DNA of 64,000 bases from Sedimentitalea xiamensis (GTDB lineage Bacteria; Pseudomonadota; Alphaproteobacteria; Rhodobacterales; Rhodobacteraceae). Every line of letters begins with the position of its first letter. Within the stretch, counting starts at the first letter, position 1. The position numbers were made by a program, and so were the translations under genes. The stretch lies in NCBI RefSeq assembly GCF_030164465.1, contig NZ_JASNJE010000019.1, positions 1-64,000 of the forward strand, written 5' to 3'. Shown here piece after piece: positions 26,495-36,143 of this stretch. Below the pieces are notes generated by a model that saw nothing but the letters and a program-made list of their open reading frames with translations, was not told the origin of the DNA and searched no databases.

Positions 26495-27238
26495 TTACTT
26501 GCGGGGCACGCGCGGGATGCGGGTCTGGCTGAGCCGGTAACGGGTTTCCGGATGCTGCGGCAGGCCGTGGGTTCGGCTCCAGAACGCCGGACCGCCCAGG
26601 CGGAACCAGACCGGTGCAATCAATGCAAGACCGATCGCGAAGCCGCCGGCATGTGCCCAGTAGGCGACCCCGCCCGCGTCCGGATCTGCACCAAGACCGC
26701 CGATGAACTGCATTGTGAACCAGGCCGCCAGCATGACCCAGGCCGGGATCGCGAAAACGCGGAAGAACACAATCAGGATCAGCAGAATATCCACGCGCGC
26801 CCTTGGAAACAGCAGCAGGTAGCCGCCCATGACCCCGGCGATCGCACCCGAAGCGCCAACCGTCGGCACCATGGAAACCGGGGCCGCGAGCACATGCACG
26901 AGTCCGGCCCCGATGCCGCAGGCGAGATAGAAGGCGAGGAACCTGCCATGGCCCAGCTTGTCTTCGAGATTGTCCCCGAAGATCCAGAGAAACAGCATGT
27001 TGCCGGCCAGGTGCATCCAGCCGCCGTGCAGGAAGATGGAACTTACCAGGGTGTGATAGCCGTCGCCGCTGCTGATCCGGGCCGGAATGATCGACCAGTC
27101 GAAATAGAGTTGCGACAGGGCGCGGCCGTCGGACATGATGCCCAGTTGGCTGAGAAAGACCAGCACGTTCGCCGCGATCAGCCCGTAGACGACATAGGGC
27201 GTTCGCCCGGACGGATTGTGATCGCGGATCGGAAACAT
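26495..27238 (-). CDS. Rhomboid family intramembrane serine protease
   Basis: 247 residues with six or seven membrane segments. The catalytic serine lies in VGASGAIAGVMGGYLL and the catalytic histidine in YWAHAGGFAIG, with HGGWMHLAGNMLFLWIFG (L1/TM2) typical of the family. Rhomboids cut membrane proteins near the membrane boundary; the substrate here is unknown. The start at 27238 gives MFPIRDHNPSGRTPYVVYGLI, a family-like N-terminus. The gene follows putA on the same strand. Confidence 0.9.
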   Translation of the reverse strand: MFPIRDHNPSGRTPYVVYGLIAANVLVFLSQLGIMSDGRALSQLYFDWSIIPARISSGDGYHTLVSSIFLHGGWMHLAGNMLFLWIFGDNLEDKLGHGRFLAFYLACGIGAGLVHVLAAPVSMVPTVGASGAIAGVMGGYLLLFPRARVDILLILIVFFRVFAIPAWVMLAAWFTMQFIGGLGADPDAGGVAYWAHAGGFAIGLALIAPVWFRLGGPAFWSRTHGLPQHPETRYRLSQTRIPRVPRK

Positions 27239-27279
27239 GGCCGGACGCTGGGCGCAATCCCGCCCGGCGTCAAGATCGC

Positions 27280-30200
27280 TCAGGCATTTCCGCCCAGAAG
27301 CGCGGCGTTGCCGCCCGCCGCCGTCGTATCGACGCAGACATGGCGCTCGCCCAACACGCGGGCGATATCGGGCGTGCCGGGGATCAGGGGAACGATCGGG
27401 CCATCGCGCAGGGCGAGCGCCTTTTCGATCTTCCGGGCGGTTTCGCTGTCGCCCCACCAGAGCACCCCTCCGATGCCTGACAGCGTCGTCAGGCGGTCCG
27501 GGTCGATCTGGCCATTGGCGACGATGGCGCGCCCGCCAAGGCGACGAACGCTTTCAGCTTGCCGGCTGGCGGTCTGTGCGCCCGGTCCCATGCAGAGGAT
27601 CGGCGAACGGGCCATCAGCGACAGGCGGTTGGATTCGCCGGTCGGACCAGGCAGGGTGCGGGTCGCCGGGGGTGTCGCGGTGCCGGTCGGGACGGGCAGC
27701 GCCGTTGACGGCTGCGTCCAGGTTTCGGCGCTGGTCTGCCGGTCGGGGGCGCAGAAGCGGGGCATGTAGTTGGGGCCGCCCGCCTTGGGGCCGGTACCCG
27801 AAAGACCCTCGCCGCCAAAGGGCTGGCTGCCGACAATGGCGCCGATCTGGTTACGGTTGACATAGATGTTGCCCGCATGCACCGCCTCGGTCACCTGCTG
27901 CACCCGGTCGTCGATGCGGGTGTGCAACCCGAAGGTGAGACCGTAGCCGGTGGCGTTTATATCGTCGATCACCTTGTCGAGTTGGTGCGACCTGAAGCGC
28001 GCGACATGCAGGACCGGGCCGAAGATTTCGCGGGTGAGATCGCCGATGCCGGTGACCGAGATCATCGTGGGGGCGACGAAGGTGCCGCCGGCGGGCGGGC
28101 GCAGTTCCTTGAGCACCCTTCCCTCGTTGCGGGCGGCGTCGATATGGGCGTTGATGCCTTGTTGCGCCTGCGCGTCGATCACCGGGCCTGAATCTGTCGA
28201 AAGCAGCCAGGGGTCGCCGATCGAGAGCGCGTCCATCGCGCCCCTGAGCATCTTGAGCAGGTCCTCGGCCACGTCGTCCTGCACGTAGAGGCAGCGCAGC
28301 GCCGAACAGCGCTGGCCCGCCGATTGGAAGGCGCTTTCGACGATCGCCTGCACCGCCTGTTCCGGCAACGCGGTGGAATCCACGATCATCGCGTTCAGAC
28401 CGCCGGTTTCGGCGATCAGCGGCGCGCCGGGGGCGAGGTGTTCGGCCATGGCGGCGCGGATTTTCAGCGCGGTGGCGGTGGAGCCGGTGAAGGCGACGCC
28501 ATCGACGCGGGGGTCGGAGGTGAGCGCGGCACCGACCGCACCACCGCCGGGCAACAGTTGCAGCGCGGTGGCGGGCACGCCGGCCCGGTGCAGCAGGGTG
28601 ACGGCGAGTTGGGCGATCAGCGGGGTCTGTTCCGCCGGTTTCGCCAGCACGGCGTTGCCGGTGGCGAGGGCAGCGGCGATCTGGCCGGTGAAGATGGCCA
28701 GCGGGAAGTTCCACGGGCTGATGCAGGTGAAGGTGCCGGCGGGCGCGGCATCTGGAATGTTGGCGGCGTAGTAGCGCAGGAAATCCACCGCCTCGCGCAG
28801 CTCGGCGACGCCGTCGAGCAGGGATTTCCCGGCCTCGCGGGTGAGGATCGCGAAGATCTCGCCGAAATTTTCCTCGTAGAGATCGGCGGCGGCGTTGAGG
28901 ATTTCGGCGCGTTGGGCGGCGGGGGCGCCCCAGGGTTTTACGGAGGCGAGCGCGGTCTCGATATCGGCAGCACTTGCCGGGGCCACGGTGCCGGTTTCGG
29001 TGCCATTGGCCGGGTTGGTCATGGGCTGTTCGGCATCGGGGGCGACAGGGCCGGCGAGCAGCGGCGCGGCGTTCCAGTGATGGGTCTTGAACGGCGCGCG
29101 CGCCGCGTCGATCATCTTCAGCGTCGGTGCATGAGTCAGATCGAAGCCGCGCGAGTTGCGCCGTTCGGGCAGGAACAGGTCGGCGCCAGTGGGCAGCCTA
29201 GGGGCGCTGTCGGCAAGCTGGGCGAAAGGATCGGCGGCGACGGTTTCAGGCGGTACGGTTTCATCGACGATCTGGTTGACGAAGGAGCTGTTGGCGCCGT
29301 TTTCCAAGAGGCGGCGCACCAGATAGGCCAGCAGGTCGCGATGTGCGCCGACCGGGGCGTAGATGCGGCAGCGGGTGGCGTTCCGGGTCTTGACGATCTG
29401 GTGCAGGGTTTCGCCCATGCCGTGCAGGCGCTGGAATTCGTAGGACGTGTTGTCACTCGCCATGTGCAGGATCGACGCGACGGTATGCGCGTTATGGGTG
29501 GCGAATTGCGGGTAGATGCGGTCGGTCATCCCCAAAAGCTTGCGCGCGTTGGCGATGTAGGAAATGTCGGTATGCACCTTGCGGGTGAAGACCGGGAAGC
29601 CGGTCATGCCGTCGACCTGGGCGCGTTTCACCTCGGTGTCCCAATAGGCGCCCTTGACCAGCCGCACCATGATGCGGCGGTCGTGGCGGGTGGCCATGTC
29701 ATAGAGCGTGTCGATGACGATGCCGGCGCGGGGGCCATAGGCCTGCACCACCACGCCGAACCCGTCCCAGCCGGCCAGCGCCGGTTCGCCCAGCACCTCT
29801 TGGATCACGTCGAGCGACAGGGCGAGGCGGTTGGCCTCTTCGGCATCGACATTGAGCCCCATGCCGGCGGATTTGGCGAGCAGGGCGAGCGAGCGCAGGC
29901 GCGGCACAAGATCGGACATGACGCGGGCCTCCTGTGCCACCTCGTAGCGGGGGTGCAGGGCCGAGAGCTTGACCGAGATGCCGGGATTGGCGCGGATGTC
30001 GTCGGAAGTGCAGGCGGCGGCGATGGCCGAGATCGCGTGGGAATAGCTGAGATGATAGCGGGAGGCATCGGCCTCGGTGCGGGCGGCTTCGCCCAGCATG
30101 TCGTAGCTGTAGGTATAGCCCTTGGCCTCCATGCCGGCGGCGCGTTTCATCGCCGAATCGATGGTTTCGCCCAGCACGAACTGCCGGCCCATCTCCTTCA

Positions 30201-30687
30201 TCGCGCGGGTGGTGGCGGTGCGGATCACCGGTTCGCCCAGCCGCTTGATGGCACCGCGCAGGGCGCGCACCGGGCTGGGGCGGTCATCGTCGAGCACCTT
30301 GCCGGTGAGCATCAGCGCCCAGGTGCTGGCATTGACCAGCGAGGAGGAGGAATGGCCCAGGTGCTTGCCCCAATCGCTGGGGGCGATCTTGTCCTCGATC
30401 AGCGCGTCGATCGTGTCGGCATCGGGCACCCGCAAGAGCGCCTCGGCCAGGCACATCAGCGCGATTCCCTCGTCGGTGGAGAGGCCGTATTCGGCGAGGA
30501 ACACTTCCATCAGGCCGGGCGCGGTGCTGGCGCGGATGTTGCGCACGAGGTCGGCGCCGGCGGCGCGGATCGCCGCGCGGTCGGCAGCCGACAGCCCGGC
30601 CTCTTCGATCAAGCGGGCGATGACGGCGGCTTCATCGGCGAATTTCTCGGCATCGATGCGGTGGCGAAGAGTGGGTGTGGCGGTCAT
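27280..30687 (-). CDS. putA: Bifunctional proline dehydrogenase / L-glutamate gamma-semialdehyde dehydrogenase
   Basis: 1135 residues, converting proline to glutamate with FAD and NAD. The proline dehydrogenase barrel (about residues 90-480) includes SVKLSALHPRYE, VDAEEANRL and RLVKGAYWD. The aldehyde dehydrogenase domain follows, with the nucleophile Cys near 795 in SAGQRCSALRCL and the loop GEGLSGTGPKAGGPNYMPRF. The protein starts directly with the alpha domain: the ribbon-helix-helix DNA-binding domain of E. coli PutA (~1320 residues) is missing, so it cannot autorepress. A C-terminal ~130-residue extension remains. The start at 30687 is chosen on family alignment. The adjacent divergent Lrp-type gene is the expected regulator. 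Confidence 0.96.
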   Translation of the reverse strand: MTATPTLRHRIDAEKFADEAAVIARLIEEAGLSAADRAAIRAAGADLVRNIRASTAPGLMEVFLAEYGLSTDEGIALMCLAEALLRVPDADTIDALIEDKIAPSDWGKHLGHSSSSLVNASTWALMLTGKVLDDDRPSPVRALRGAIKRLGEPVIRTATTRAMKEMGRQFVLGETIDSAMKRAAGMEAKGYTYSYDMLGEAARTEADASRYHLSYSHAISAIAAACTSDDIRANPGISVKLSALHPRYEVAQEARVMSDLVPRLRSLALLAKSAGMGLNVDAEEANRLALSLDVIQEVLGEPALAGWDGFGVVVQAYGPRAGIVIDTLYDMATRHDRRIMVRLVKGAYWDTEVKRAQVDGMTGFPVFTRKVHTDISYIANARKLLGMTDRIYPQFATHNAHTVASILHMASDNTSYEFQRLHGMGETLHQIVKTRNATRCRIYAPVGAHRDLLAYLVRRLLENGANSSFVNQIVDETVPPETVAADPFAQLADSAPRLPTGADLFLPERRNSRGFDLTHAPTLKMIDAARAPFKTHHWNAAPLLAGPVAPDAEQPMTNPANGTETGTVAPASAADIETALASVKPWGAPAAQRAEILNAAADLYEENFGEIFAILTREAGKSLLDGVAELREAVDFLRYYAANIPDAAPAGTFTCISPWNFPLAIFTGQIAAALATGNAVLAKPAEQTPLIAQLAVTLLHRAGVPATALQLLPGGGAVGAALTSDPRVDGVAFTGSTATALKIRAAMAEHLAPGAPLIAETGGLNAMIVDSTALPEQAVQAIVESAFQSAGQRCSALRCLYVQDDVAEDLLKMLRGAMDALSIGDPWLLSTDSGPVIDAQAQQGINAHIDAARNEGRVLKELRPPAGGTFVAPTMISVTGIGDLTREIFGPVLHVARFRSHQLDKVIDDINATGYGLTFGLHTRIDDRVQQVTEAVHAGNIYVNRNQIGAIVGSQPFGGEGLSGTGPKAGGPNYMPRFCAPDRQTSAETWTQPSTALPVPTGTATPPATRTLPGPTGESNRLSLMARSPILCMGPGAQTASRQAESVRRLGGRAIVANGQIDPDRLTTLSGIGGVLWWGDSETARKIEKALALRDGPIVPLIPGTPDIARVLGERHVCVDTTAAGGNAALLGGNA

Positions 30688-30792
30688 ATCGGGTCTCCGG
30701 GTTGTCCGGGCACTATAGACGGAAATATCCGGGCGATTGTCCTGAAAATGGTCTATGCTCGGGCGAAATGGCTGAAGATAAGGGAAAATGCG

Positions 30793-31281
30793 ATGCAAAT
30801 GGACTGGCCGGGGCTCGACCGCTATGATCGGAAGATTCTCGAGGTGCTGTCGGAGGACGGGCGCATCAGCATCGCCGATCTCGCCCGACGGATCGGGTTG
30901 AGCAAATCACCCACCCAGGCAAGGCTGCGCAGGCTGGAAGGCGAAGGCGTCATAACCGGCTACCGGGCGCTGATCGACCCGATCCGGTTGGGTCTGGATC
31001 ACGTCGCCTTCGTCGAAGTCCGCCTGAAAGACACGCGGGAAGCGGCCCTTGCGGCGTTCAACGCGGCGGTCGCGAAAATCGGCGAAATAGAGCAGGTGCA
31101 CCTGATCGCCGGGAGTTTCGATTACCTGATGAAGATACGAACCCGGTCGATGAGCGAATACCGCCTTGTTCTGGCGGAAAAAATATCGACACTGCCGCAT
31201 GTTTCCGGAACCTCGACCTATGTGGCCATGCAGGCGGTGAAGGAAGACGCGTCGCTCGGTCCGCTCGGAAACGTGACTTGA
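30793..31281 (+). CDS. putR: Lrp/AsnC-family regulator of proline catabolism
   Basis: 162 residues. The N-terminal HTH (LDRYDRKILEVLSEDGRISIADLARRIGLSKSPTQ) is followed by a RAM ligand-binding domain (VEVRLKDTREAALAAF, VHLIAGSFDYLMKIRT). Its position, divergent from putA with 105 bp between starts, matches PutR of Rhodobacter and Agrobacterium, which activates putA with proline. The ATG at 30793 fits the HTH start. The symbol is by context. Confidence 0.88.
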   Translation: MQMDWPGLDRYDRKILEVLSEDGRISIADLARRIGLSKSPTQARLRRLEGEGVITGYRALIDPIRLGLDHVAFVEVRLKDTREAALAAFNAAVAKIGEIEQVHLIAGSFDYLMKIRTRSMSEYRLVLAEKISTLPHVSGTSTYVAMQAVKEDASLGPLGNVT

Positions 31282-31312
31282 CCGCGGGCGGTCGACGGTC
31301 AGCATATGAACC

Positions 31313-31879
31313 ATGAAACGGTTCGGCATATCGCTGCTCACCGGCATCCTGTCGTCCGGCCCGGTCCTTGCGGACGGATGCCCAGCGGCACCGGACCATT
31401 CCGGTCGTCTGAAGGACCTGGTCGCGCAGATTCGGGCCGCGACGACGGAAACCCAGGCGCGCGACCTGTCAAACCAGATGTGGGCGCTTTGGGCCGATGC
31501 GCCGGACGAACCGTCCCAGGAAATGCTTGACCACGGGATGAGTCGCCGCGGCGCCTATGATTTTCTGGGCGCGCTCGAATCCTTCAACCGGCTGGTGGAT
31601 TATTGCCCGCACTATGCCGAAGGCTACAACCAGCGGGCCTTTGTCAACTACCTGCGGCACGACTTTGCCGCCGCGCTGATCGATCTCGATCAGGCCATCG
31701 CCCTGTCGCCCAATCATGTCGCCGCGATTTCGGGACGCGCCCTGACCCTGCTCGGGTTGAACCGGCTGGACGAGGCGCGCGAGGACATGGCGCGCGCGCT
31801 GGAGCTGAACCCCTGGTTGCCGGAGCGCGGTCTGGCCGCGCCGGGCGGACCGCTGGCCCCGCCCGGCAAGGATATCTGA
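31313..31879 (+). CDS. Exported tetratricopeptide-repeat protein
   Basis: 188 residues with a signal peptide (MKRFGISLLTGILSSGPVLADG). At least two TPR units are readable: RGAYDFLGALESFNRLVDYCPHYAEGYNQ and QRAFVNYLRHDFAAALIDLDQAIALSPNHVAAISGRA, then ALTLLGLNRLDEAREDMARALELNP. Two cysteines (DGCPAA and VDYCPH) may form a periplasmic disulfide. A protein-protein scaffold in the periplasm is likely; partners are unknown. Confidence 0.8.
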   Translation: MKRFGISLLTGILSSGPVLADGCPAAPDHSGRLKDLVAQIRAATTETQARDLSNQMWALWADAPDEPSQEMLDHGMSRRGAYDFLGALESFNRLVDYCPHYAEGYNQRAFVNYLRHDFAAALIDLDQAIALSPNHVAAISGRALTLLGLNRLDEAREDMARALELNPWLPERGLAAPGGPLAPPGKDI

Positions 31880-31976
31880 CAGCGCGCCGCTGGCGCGGCG
31901 GATCGGGCGCAAAGGTTGCGCGTCCGGCGCGAAACGGTCAATGTCCCCTGTGCGCAGCCTGAGGAAGACCGCCGAG

Positions 31977-32606
31977 ATGACTGGACATGATTCCGACCTG
32001 GATGCGTTGATCGCCTGCCCGGTCTGCGATGCGTTGTATCGCATGGCCGAGGTGCCCAACGGCGGCAGGGCCCGGTGCCGGCGCTGCGACACCGTGCTGA
32101 TGGCGCCGCGCGCAGGGGCGATGACCCAGATCGTGATGCTGTCGGCGACGGCGCTGATCCTGATGATCGCCGCGATCTTCTTTCCGTTTCTGGAAATGAG
32201 CACCGGGGGAGTCGACCGCCGCAGTTCGGTGATCGACGCCATCCTGGCTTATTCCAACGGGCTGATGCTGCCGTTGTCCGTTGCCGTGGCGTCGCTGATC
32301 GTCATCCTGCCGACGCTGCGCCTGATGGCGATTCTTTACGCGATCGGGCCGATGATGATCGGCCATGCGCCCTGGCGCCATGCGACAGAGGCATTCCGGC
32401 TGGCGACTGCGCTGAAACCCTGGGCGATGGCCGAGGTGTTCATCGTCGGGGTCGCCGTCGCCCTGGTCAAGATGTCCGGCCTGGCAACGGTGTCCATGGG
32501 GCCGGCCTTCTGGGCCTTTGTTGCGCTGGTTCTGGTGACGACGCTCAAGGACACGTTCATGTGCAGGCTCACGGTCTGGAAAACCATCGAGGAGCGCCAG
32601 CGATGA
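31977..32606 (+). CDS. pqiA: PqiA-type paraquat-inducible membrane protein, first half
   Basis: 209 residues. A rubredoxin-like zinc ribbon CPVCDALYRMAEVPNGGRARCRRC is followed by four membrane helices, one PqiA module. E. coli PqiA fuses two such modules (~417 residues); here the modules are separate genes. Pqi proteins couple to the MCE protein PqiB to move lipids between the membranes. GAGGAAG lies 9 bases before ATG 31977. The stop overlaps the next start (ATGA), so translation is coupled. Confidence 0.85.
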   Translation: MTGHDSDLDALIACPVCDALYRMAEVPNGGRARCRRCDTVLMAPRAGAMTQIVMLSATALILMIAAIFFPFLEMSTGGVDRRSSVIDAILAYSNGLMLPLSVAVASLIVILPTLRLMAILYAIGPMMIGHAPWRHATEAFRLATALKPWAMAEVFIVGVAVALVKMSGLATVSMGPAFWAFVALVLVTTLKDTFMCRLTVWKTIEERQR

Positions 32607-33286
32607 CATCGGTGGCAGATTCCGGCGCAGGGCCGCAAACCGACACGCATTTCCGTGATCCACCAGCGCAGGCGCCGGCTCTGACGGCGCGCAGTGCCGG
32701 CCTCGTGGCGTGCACGAGCTGCGGCCGGGTGCACAGGCCTGACGAACCGGTCTGCGTGCGCTGCGGCTCCGCATTGTCGAGCCGAGACAGGAAAAGCCTG
32801 CAAAAGGTCTGGGCCTGGTTGGTCGCCGGACTGATCTGCTATGTGCCCGCCAATATCTATACGATGATGCGCACGTCCATGTTTGGATACGAGCTTGACA
32901 GCACCATCGTCGGCGGGGTGATCGACCTGATCGAATACCAAAGCTATAGCGTGGCAGTGATCGTCTTTTTCGCGTCGGTGATGATCCCGATCGGCAAGTT
33001 CATCGCGATCGCCTTTCTGGCCTACAGCGTTCACAACCCGGCGATTCTGGGTGGCCGCGCGCGGCAACGCCTCTATGATGTCGTCGAGTTCATCGGCCGG
33101 TGGTCGATGATCGATGTCTTCGTCGTCGCGATCCTGTCGTCGCTCGTGCAGTTCAATTTCATCGCGACGATCAATCCGGGAATCGCCGCGGTGTCTTTCG
33201 CCTTGTCGGTTGCATTCACCATGCTTTCCGCCCAAAGCTTCGATTCCAGATTGATCTGGGACGCAGACGAGATCGCAGACGCATGA
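32603..33286 (+). CDS. pqiA: PqiA-type membrane protein, second half
   Basis: 227 residues: a second zinc ribbon CTSCGRVHRPDEPVCVRCGS followed by four membrane helices (LVAGLICYVPANIYTMM... to SFALSVAFTML). It corresponds to the C-terminal module of single-chain PqiA. It overlaps its neighbours on both sides by 4 bp (ATGA), as in a tightly coupled operon. Inner-membrane component of a lipid-transport complex, inferred by family. Confidence 0.85.
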   Translation: MTSVADSGAGPQTDTHFRDPPAQAPALTARSAGLVACTSCGRVHRPDEPVCVRCGSALSSRDRKSLQKVWAWLVAGLICYVPANIYTMMRTSMFGYELDSTIVGGVIDLIEYQSYSVAVIVFFASVMIPIGKFIAIAFLAYSVHNPAILGGRARQRLYDVVEFIGRWSMIDVFVVAILSSLVQFNFIATINPGIAAVSFALSVAFTMLSAQSFDSRLIWDADEIADA

Positions 33287-35370
33287 CAGACGAATTCGCA
33301 CCGGGGGACCTGGACGTGCAGGCCGCCAGACCATCGCGCTGGCGCAATCTGTCGGTGGTCTGGCTGGTTCCGGTCCTGGCCCTGGCCGTATCGCTGGCGG
33401 TCGCCTGGCGCAGCTTTGCCGATCGCGGCGAACTGATCGAGATCGTGTTCCAGAACGCGGCGGGCGTGACGGCCGGCGAAACGACTCTGAACTACCGCGA
33501 AGTCGTCATCGGAAAGGTGGAAAAGGTGGGGTTCACCGACGATCTGGAACAGGTGGTCGTAACGGCGCGAGTGGACAAGACGATCGCGCCCTTTCTGAAT
33601 TCCAGCGCGCAGTTCTGGGTGGTGCGGCCCGAAGTGTCCGCCTCGGGGGTGTCCGGGCTCTCGACGGTTCTGTCGGGCGTCTACATCGAAGGGACCTGGG
33701 ACAGGTCCGGCGGACCGGCGCTGACCCGGTTCCAGGGTCTCGAGCAACGGCCGCTGATCGGGCTGAACAACCAGGGCACCCGGATCACGCTGCAAACCGA
33801 GGACGGCAGCATCATGTCGGCCGGAATGCCGGTGTTCTACCGCGGCGTCGCGGTCGGCCGGACCGAAAAACCACGCCTGGACGACTCCGGGGCGGTGGTG
33901 CTTCTGGAAGCGTTCGTCGAAGCGCCCCACGATCGGTTTCTGACCACGGCCACCCGGTTCTGGGATACCTCCGGGTTTTCGGTGTCCTTTGGCGCCGGCG
34001 GCCTGAAGCTGGACGTGGGGAGTTTCGCGACGCTTGTCACCGGCGGCATTGCCTTTGACACGTTTTTTTCGGGTGGCCAGCCCATCGAATCCGGACAGAT
34101 CTACGAACTCCATGCCGACCGGAGCGCCGCCCGCGAGGACGCGTTTTCCCGCGCGTCCGGCAACGTCGTGACCCTTGCCACTACCTTTGACGGCGGCGTG
34201 TCCGGACTGTCGCCCGGCACGGCCCTGCAATACGAAGGGCTGAAGATCGGAAAGGTCTCGGCGCTTTCGGCTTTCGTGACCGGGGAAGGTCGGGACATGC
34301 GGGTGAACCAGAAAGTGATCCTGGAGGTCGAACCGGAATTGATGGGCCTGCCGGACGACGCCACGCTTGCCGATGTGCTCGACCTGCTGGAACCGGCGGT
34401 CGAAGCGGGGCTGCGCGCACGGGTTTCCAGCGCCAATCTGCTGGGGTCGTCCCTGATCGTAGAACTGGTCGAGATTGAGGATGCTGCGCCCGCGACGCTG
34501 GATCTCGAGGCCGATCCCTATCCGACGATCCCCAGTGTGCAATCCGATCTGAAGGACATCAACGCCACCCTGGAAGGGGTCATGAAGCGGGTGAACAGCC
34601 TCAAGATCGAAGACCTGATCGAGCAGGCGATCCGTGCGATGGCCAGCATCGAAGCAATCGCCTCGGACGAGAGACTGCGTGAAGTCCCCGAACAGATCGC
34701 CGGGATTCTCGAAGACGCGCGGGCGCTGATCGGCAGCGAGGAAACGCGCGCCTTGCCCGGCGAACTGCGCGACACGATCGCCGACTTGCGCGCGACCGTG
34801 AAACGGATCACGACCGACGGCGTGATCGAACGGCTCGTGTCGACCCTCAAGAGCGCGGATGCGGCGATGGCGAACCTGTCCACGGCCTCCGATGAGTTTC
34901 CGGCACTGGTGGCCGACCTGCGCGCGGTCGTGGCCAAGGCGAACGATCTCAAGGCGCAGGAACTGATCGAATCCGCTACTGCTTTCCTGGACAGCGCGGA
35001 TGCCCTGATCGCCACCGAGGATGCGCGCGCCGTGCCCGCCTCGCTGAACGCGTCGCTGGACGAACTTCGCACGCTTCTGGGGGAATTGCGCGAAGGCGGG
35101 GCCGTGGACAACGCCAACGGTGCGTTGGCCTCGGTGCGCTCGGCCTCCGACAGCCTGGACAGGGCGACACAGAACCTTCCGGAACTGACGGCCCGGTTGG
35201 ACCGGCTGATCGCAAGATCCGAAGACCTTGTCACGGCCTATGGCACCCGGTCGGATTTCAACGCCGAAACCCTGTCGATGCTGCGCGAAGTGCGGTCCGC
35301 GGCCCGCACCATCACCGCGCTGGCCCGGTCGCTCGAACGCAGCCCCAATTCCATTCTTTTCGGAAAGTGA
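33283..35370 (+). CDS. pqiB: PqiB-type MCE (MlaD) domain protein
   Basis: 695 residues. One N-terminal membrane anchor (WLVPVLALAVSLAVAWRSF) is followed by three MCE/MlaD domains (roughly residues 45-135, 165-275 and 285-400; note TAGETTLNYREVVIGKVEKV and SGLSPGTALQYEGLKIGKV). A long helical region (residues ~430-690) then follows. In E. coli PqiB the MCE rings stack into a tube that reaches toward the outer membrane. The helical repeat pattern I_DLIEQAIRAMASIEAIA and similar suits the needle region. Coupled to the pqiA half by ATGA. Confidence 0.9.
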   Translation: MTDEFAPGDLDVQAARPSRWRNLSVVWLVPVLALAVSLAVAWRSFADRGELIEIVFQNAAGVTAGETTLNYREVVIGKVEKVGFTDDLEQVVVTARVDKTIAPFLNSSAQFWVVRPEVSASGVSGLSTVLSGVYIEGTWDRSGGPALTRFQGLEQRPLIGLNNQGTRITLQTEDGSIMSAGMPVFYRGVAVGRTEKPRLDDSGAVVLLEAFVEAPHDRFLTTATRFWDTSGFSVSFGAGGLKLDVGSFATLVTGGIAFDTFFSGGQPIESGQIYELHADRSAAREDAFSRASGNVVTLATTFDGGVSGLSPGTALQYEGLKIGKVSALSAFVTGEGRDMRVNQKVILEVEPELMGLPDDATLADVLDLLEPAVEAGLRARVSSANLLGSSLIVELVEIEDAAPATLDLEADPYPTIPSVQSDLKDINATLEGVMKRVNSLKIEDLIEQAIRAMASIEAIASDERLREVPEQIAGILEDARALIGSEETRALPGELRDTIADLRATVKRITTDGVIERLVSTLKSADAAMANLSTASDEFPALVADLRAVVAKANDLKAQELIESATAFLDSADALIATEDARAVPASLNASLDELRTLLGELREGGAVDNANGALASVRSASDSLDRATQNLPELTARLDRLIARSEDLVTAYGTRSDFNAETLSMLREVRSAARTITALARSLERSPNSILFGK

Positions 35371-35374
35371 AGCC

Positions 35375-35944
35375 ATGACCGCCTGTTTTCCCGCCCGTCT
35401 GATGCTTCTCCTGTCGCTCGCGGTGGCGGCCTGCGGCGACAATTCGGCGCGCTTTCTGCTGGACACGCCGCCGCCCCAGCAGAAGACCGGCGTCAGGGTA
35501 TCGACCATCGAAATCCGCGACGTGACGCTGCCCGCCTATGCGGCGGCGTCCGAGATCATGGTCCAGTCCGAAGACGGGGCCTTGCGCCCGGTGTCGCAGG
35601 CCGTCTGGGCGGACGACCCGGTGCGCGCGGTGACGCTGTCCCTGGCGCGCGATCTCGAGGCGGTTTCGACGGCGACGGTTTCGACCGAACCCTGGCCGCT
35701 GGCCGATCCGGCGCAGGTGCGGATCGACGTGCGCCTTGACCGCATGGTGGCCCGGAACGACGGGCAGTTCCAACTGGCCGGCCAGTTCGCGATTGCTGCG
35801 CCGGACGGCGCGGTGCGCGAGTCGATCAACAGGTTCGACATCATGCAACCGATTGCCGGAGATACACCGGACGCAATCGCGCGGGCCACGAGCTCTGCGC
35901 TGCTGGCGCTGGCGCGGCAGATCGCAGCCCGGCTGGGGCGCTGA
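35375..35944 (+). CDS. pqiC: PqiC-type lipoprotein
   Basis: 189 residues with a lipobox LAVAAC (Cys20), so it is exported and lipidated. The body matches the ABC-type transport auxiliary lipoprotein family that includes PqiC, an outer-membrane partner of PqiB. The gene lies 4 bp after pqiB, closing the operon. The region GVRVSTIEIRDVTLPAYAAASEI is a typical strand pattern. Confidence 0.85.
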   Translation: MTACFPARLMLLLSLAVAACGDNSARFLLDTPPPQQKTGVRVSTIEIRDVTLPAYAAASEIMVQSEDGALRPVSQAVWADDPVRAVTLSLARDLEAVSTATVSTEPWPLADPAQVRIDVRLDRMVARNDGQFQLAGQFAIAAPDGAVRESINRFDIMQPIAGDTPDAIARATSSALLALARQIAARLGR

Positions 35945-36014
35945 GCACATCCGGCCAGCGGTCCGCATAAGGCGTTGAGATGGCGTTCTTTCTGCTCTAG
36001 TAAGTGGGTCTGAT

Positions 36015-36060
36015 GCGGGCGTGATGGAATGGTGGACATACCAGACCTAAAATCCCGGCA
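36015..36060 (+). pseudogene. Degenerate tRNA-Leu copy
   Basis: Bases 36015-36038 match 22 of 24 bases of the 5' part of the intact tRNA-Leu at 36144. The anticodon-loop surround (GACCTAAAATC) is also similar. The rest has diverged: the anticodon stem no longer pairs and no T arm or CCA end is present. Probably a decayed tandem duplicate or a remnant of an integration event. Confidence 0.6.
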
Positions 36061-36143
36061 TCTCGTCCGGGAAGTGAATTGTTTTCAGCGTCTTAGGGCG
36101 GTAGGGAGAATCTCGGGTCCGAAAAAGGCCCCGAACGCGCCGT

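Noticed and set aside
28324-31281. 985-codon plus-strand frame running through putA into putR
   Set aside because: Only its last part (30793 onward) is real, as putR; the rest is antisense of putA.
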